From contig JADFKX010000105.1 in the NCBI GenBank assembly GCA_022564695.1, positions 1-7,051 of the forward strand: a stretch of DNA of 7,051 nucleotides. Reading direction: 5' to 3'. A program made the translations under genes and the position numbers. Numbering within the stretch: the stretch's first letter is position 1; each line of letters starts with the position of its first letter. This stretch comes from Chloroflexota bacterium. Lineage in GTDB: Bacteria > Chloroflexota > Dehalococcoidia > SM23-28-2 > RBG-16-64-32. Positions 6,085 through 7,051 of the stretch are shown piece after piece. The notes under the pieces were generated by a model. The model searched no databases. It saw only the letters and a program-made list of their open reading frames with translations, and had not been told where the DNA came from.

Positions 6085-7051
<967 letters not shown>

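Overview
The window is a tightly packed run of seven protein genes, all on the minus strand and read from right to left: a CBS-domain/CorC-type protein (cut by the right edge), dprA, topA, a xerC/xerD-family recombinase, aroQ, an M24B aminopeptidase and efp (cut by the left edge). No RNA gene, mobile element, CRISPR array or prophage signal is visible, and there is no gene-free stretch longer than about 55 bases. GC content is high (about 60% by eye), so many long open frames lie antisense to real genes; I read these as shadows.

Layout: bases 7051-6083 hold the C-terminal part of a DUF21/CNNM-CBS-CorC_HlyC protein. The only real intergenic gap (6082-6028) holds a small hairpin at the upstream stop codon and a good sigma70-type promoter for dprA. 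Its extended -10 overlaps a perfect 13-bp palindrome and sits so close to the dprA ATG that the transcript would be nearly leaderless. From dprA to efp the genes abut or overlap: topA starts 0-6 bases after the dprA stop, topA/xerC share TGATG, xerC overlaps aroQ by 29-35 bases, aroQ/pepQ share GTGA, and pepQ/efp are 10 bases apart. This looks like one operon driven at least partly from the dprA promoter.

Functionally, dprA-topA-xerC is a DNA-handling block (ssDNA/RecA loading, supercoil relaxation, chromosome dimer resolution). aroQ-pepQ-efp is a metabolism/translation block (shikimate pathway, proline-peptide turnover, rescue of ribosomes at polyproline). Both are known bacterial neighbourhoods; B. 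subtilis has dprA-topA-trmFO-xerC and aroQ-yqhT-efp as separate clusters. Here they are joined, with no trmFO or hslVU in between.

The organism is a bacterium with fairly high GC. Gene order and protein style suggest Chloroflexota or a related deep lineage, but that is a low-confidence inference. I see no novel system. The points worth a second look are the near-leaderless dprA promoter with its palindrome, the xerC tail that carries a self-sequestered Shine-Dalgarno ahead of aroQ, an Arg at the EF-P modification site, and a topoisomerase zinc finger lacking one Cys.
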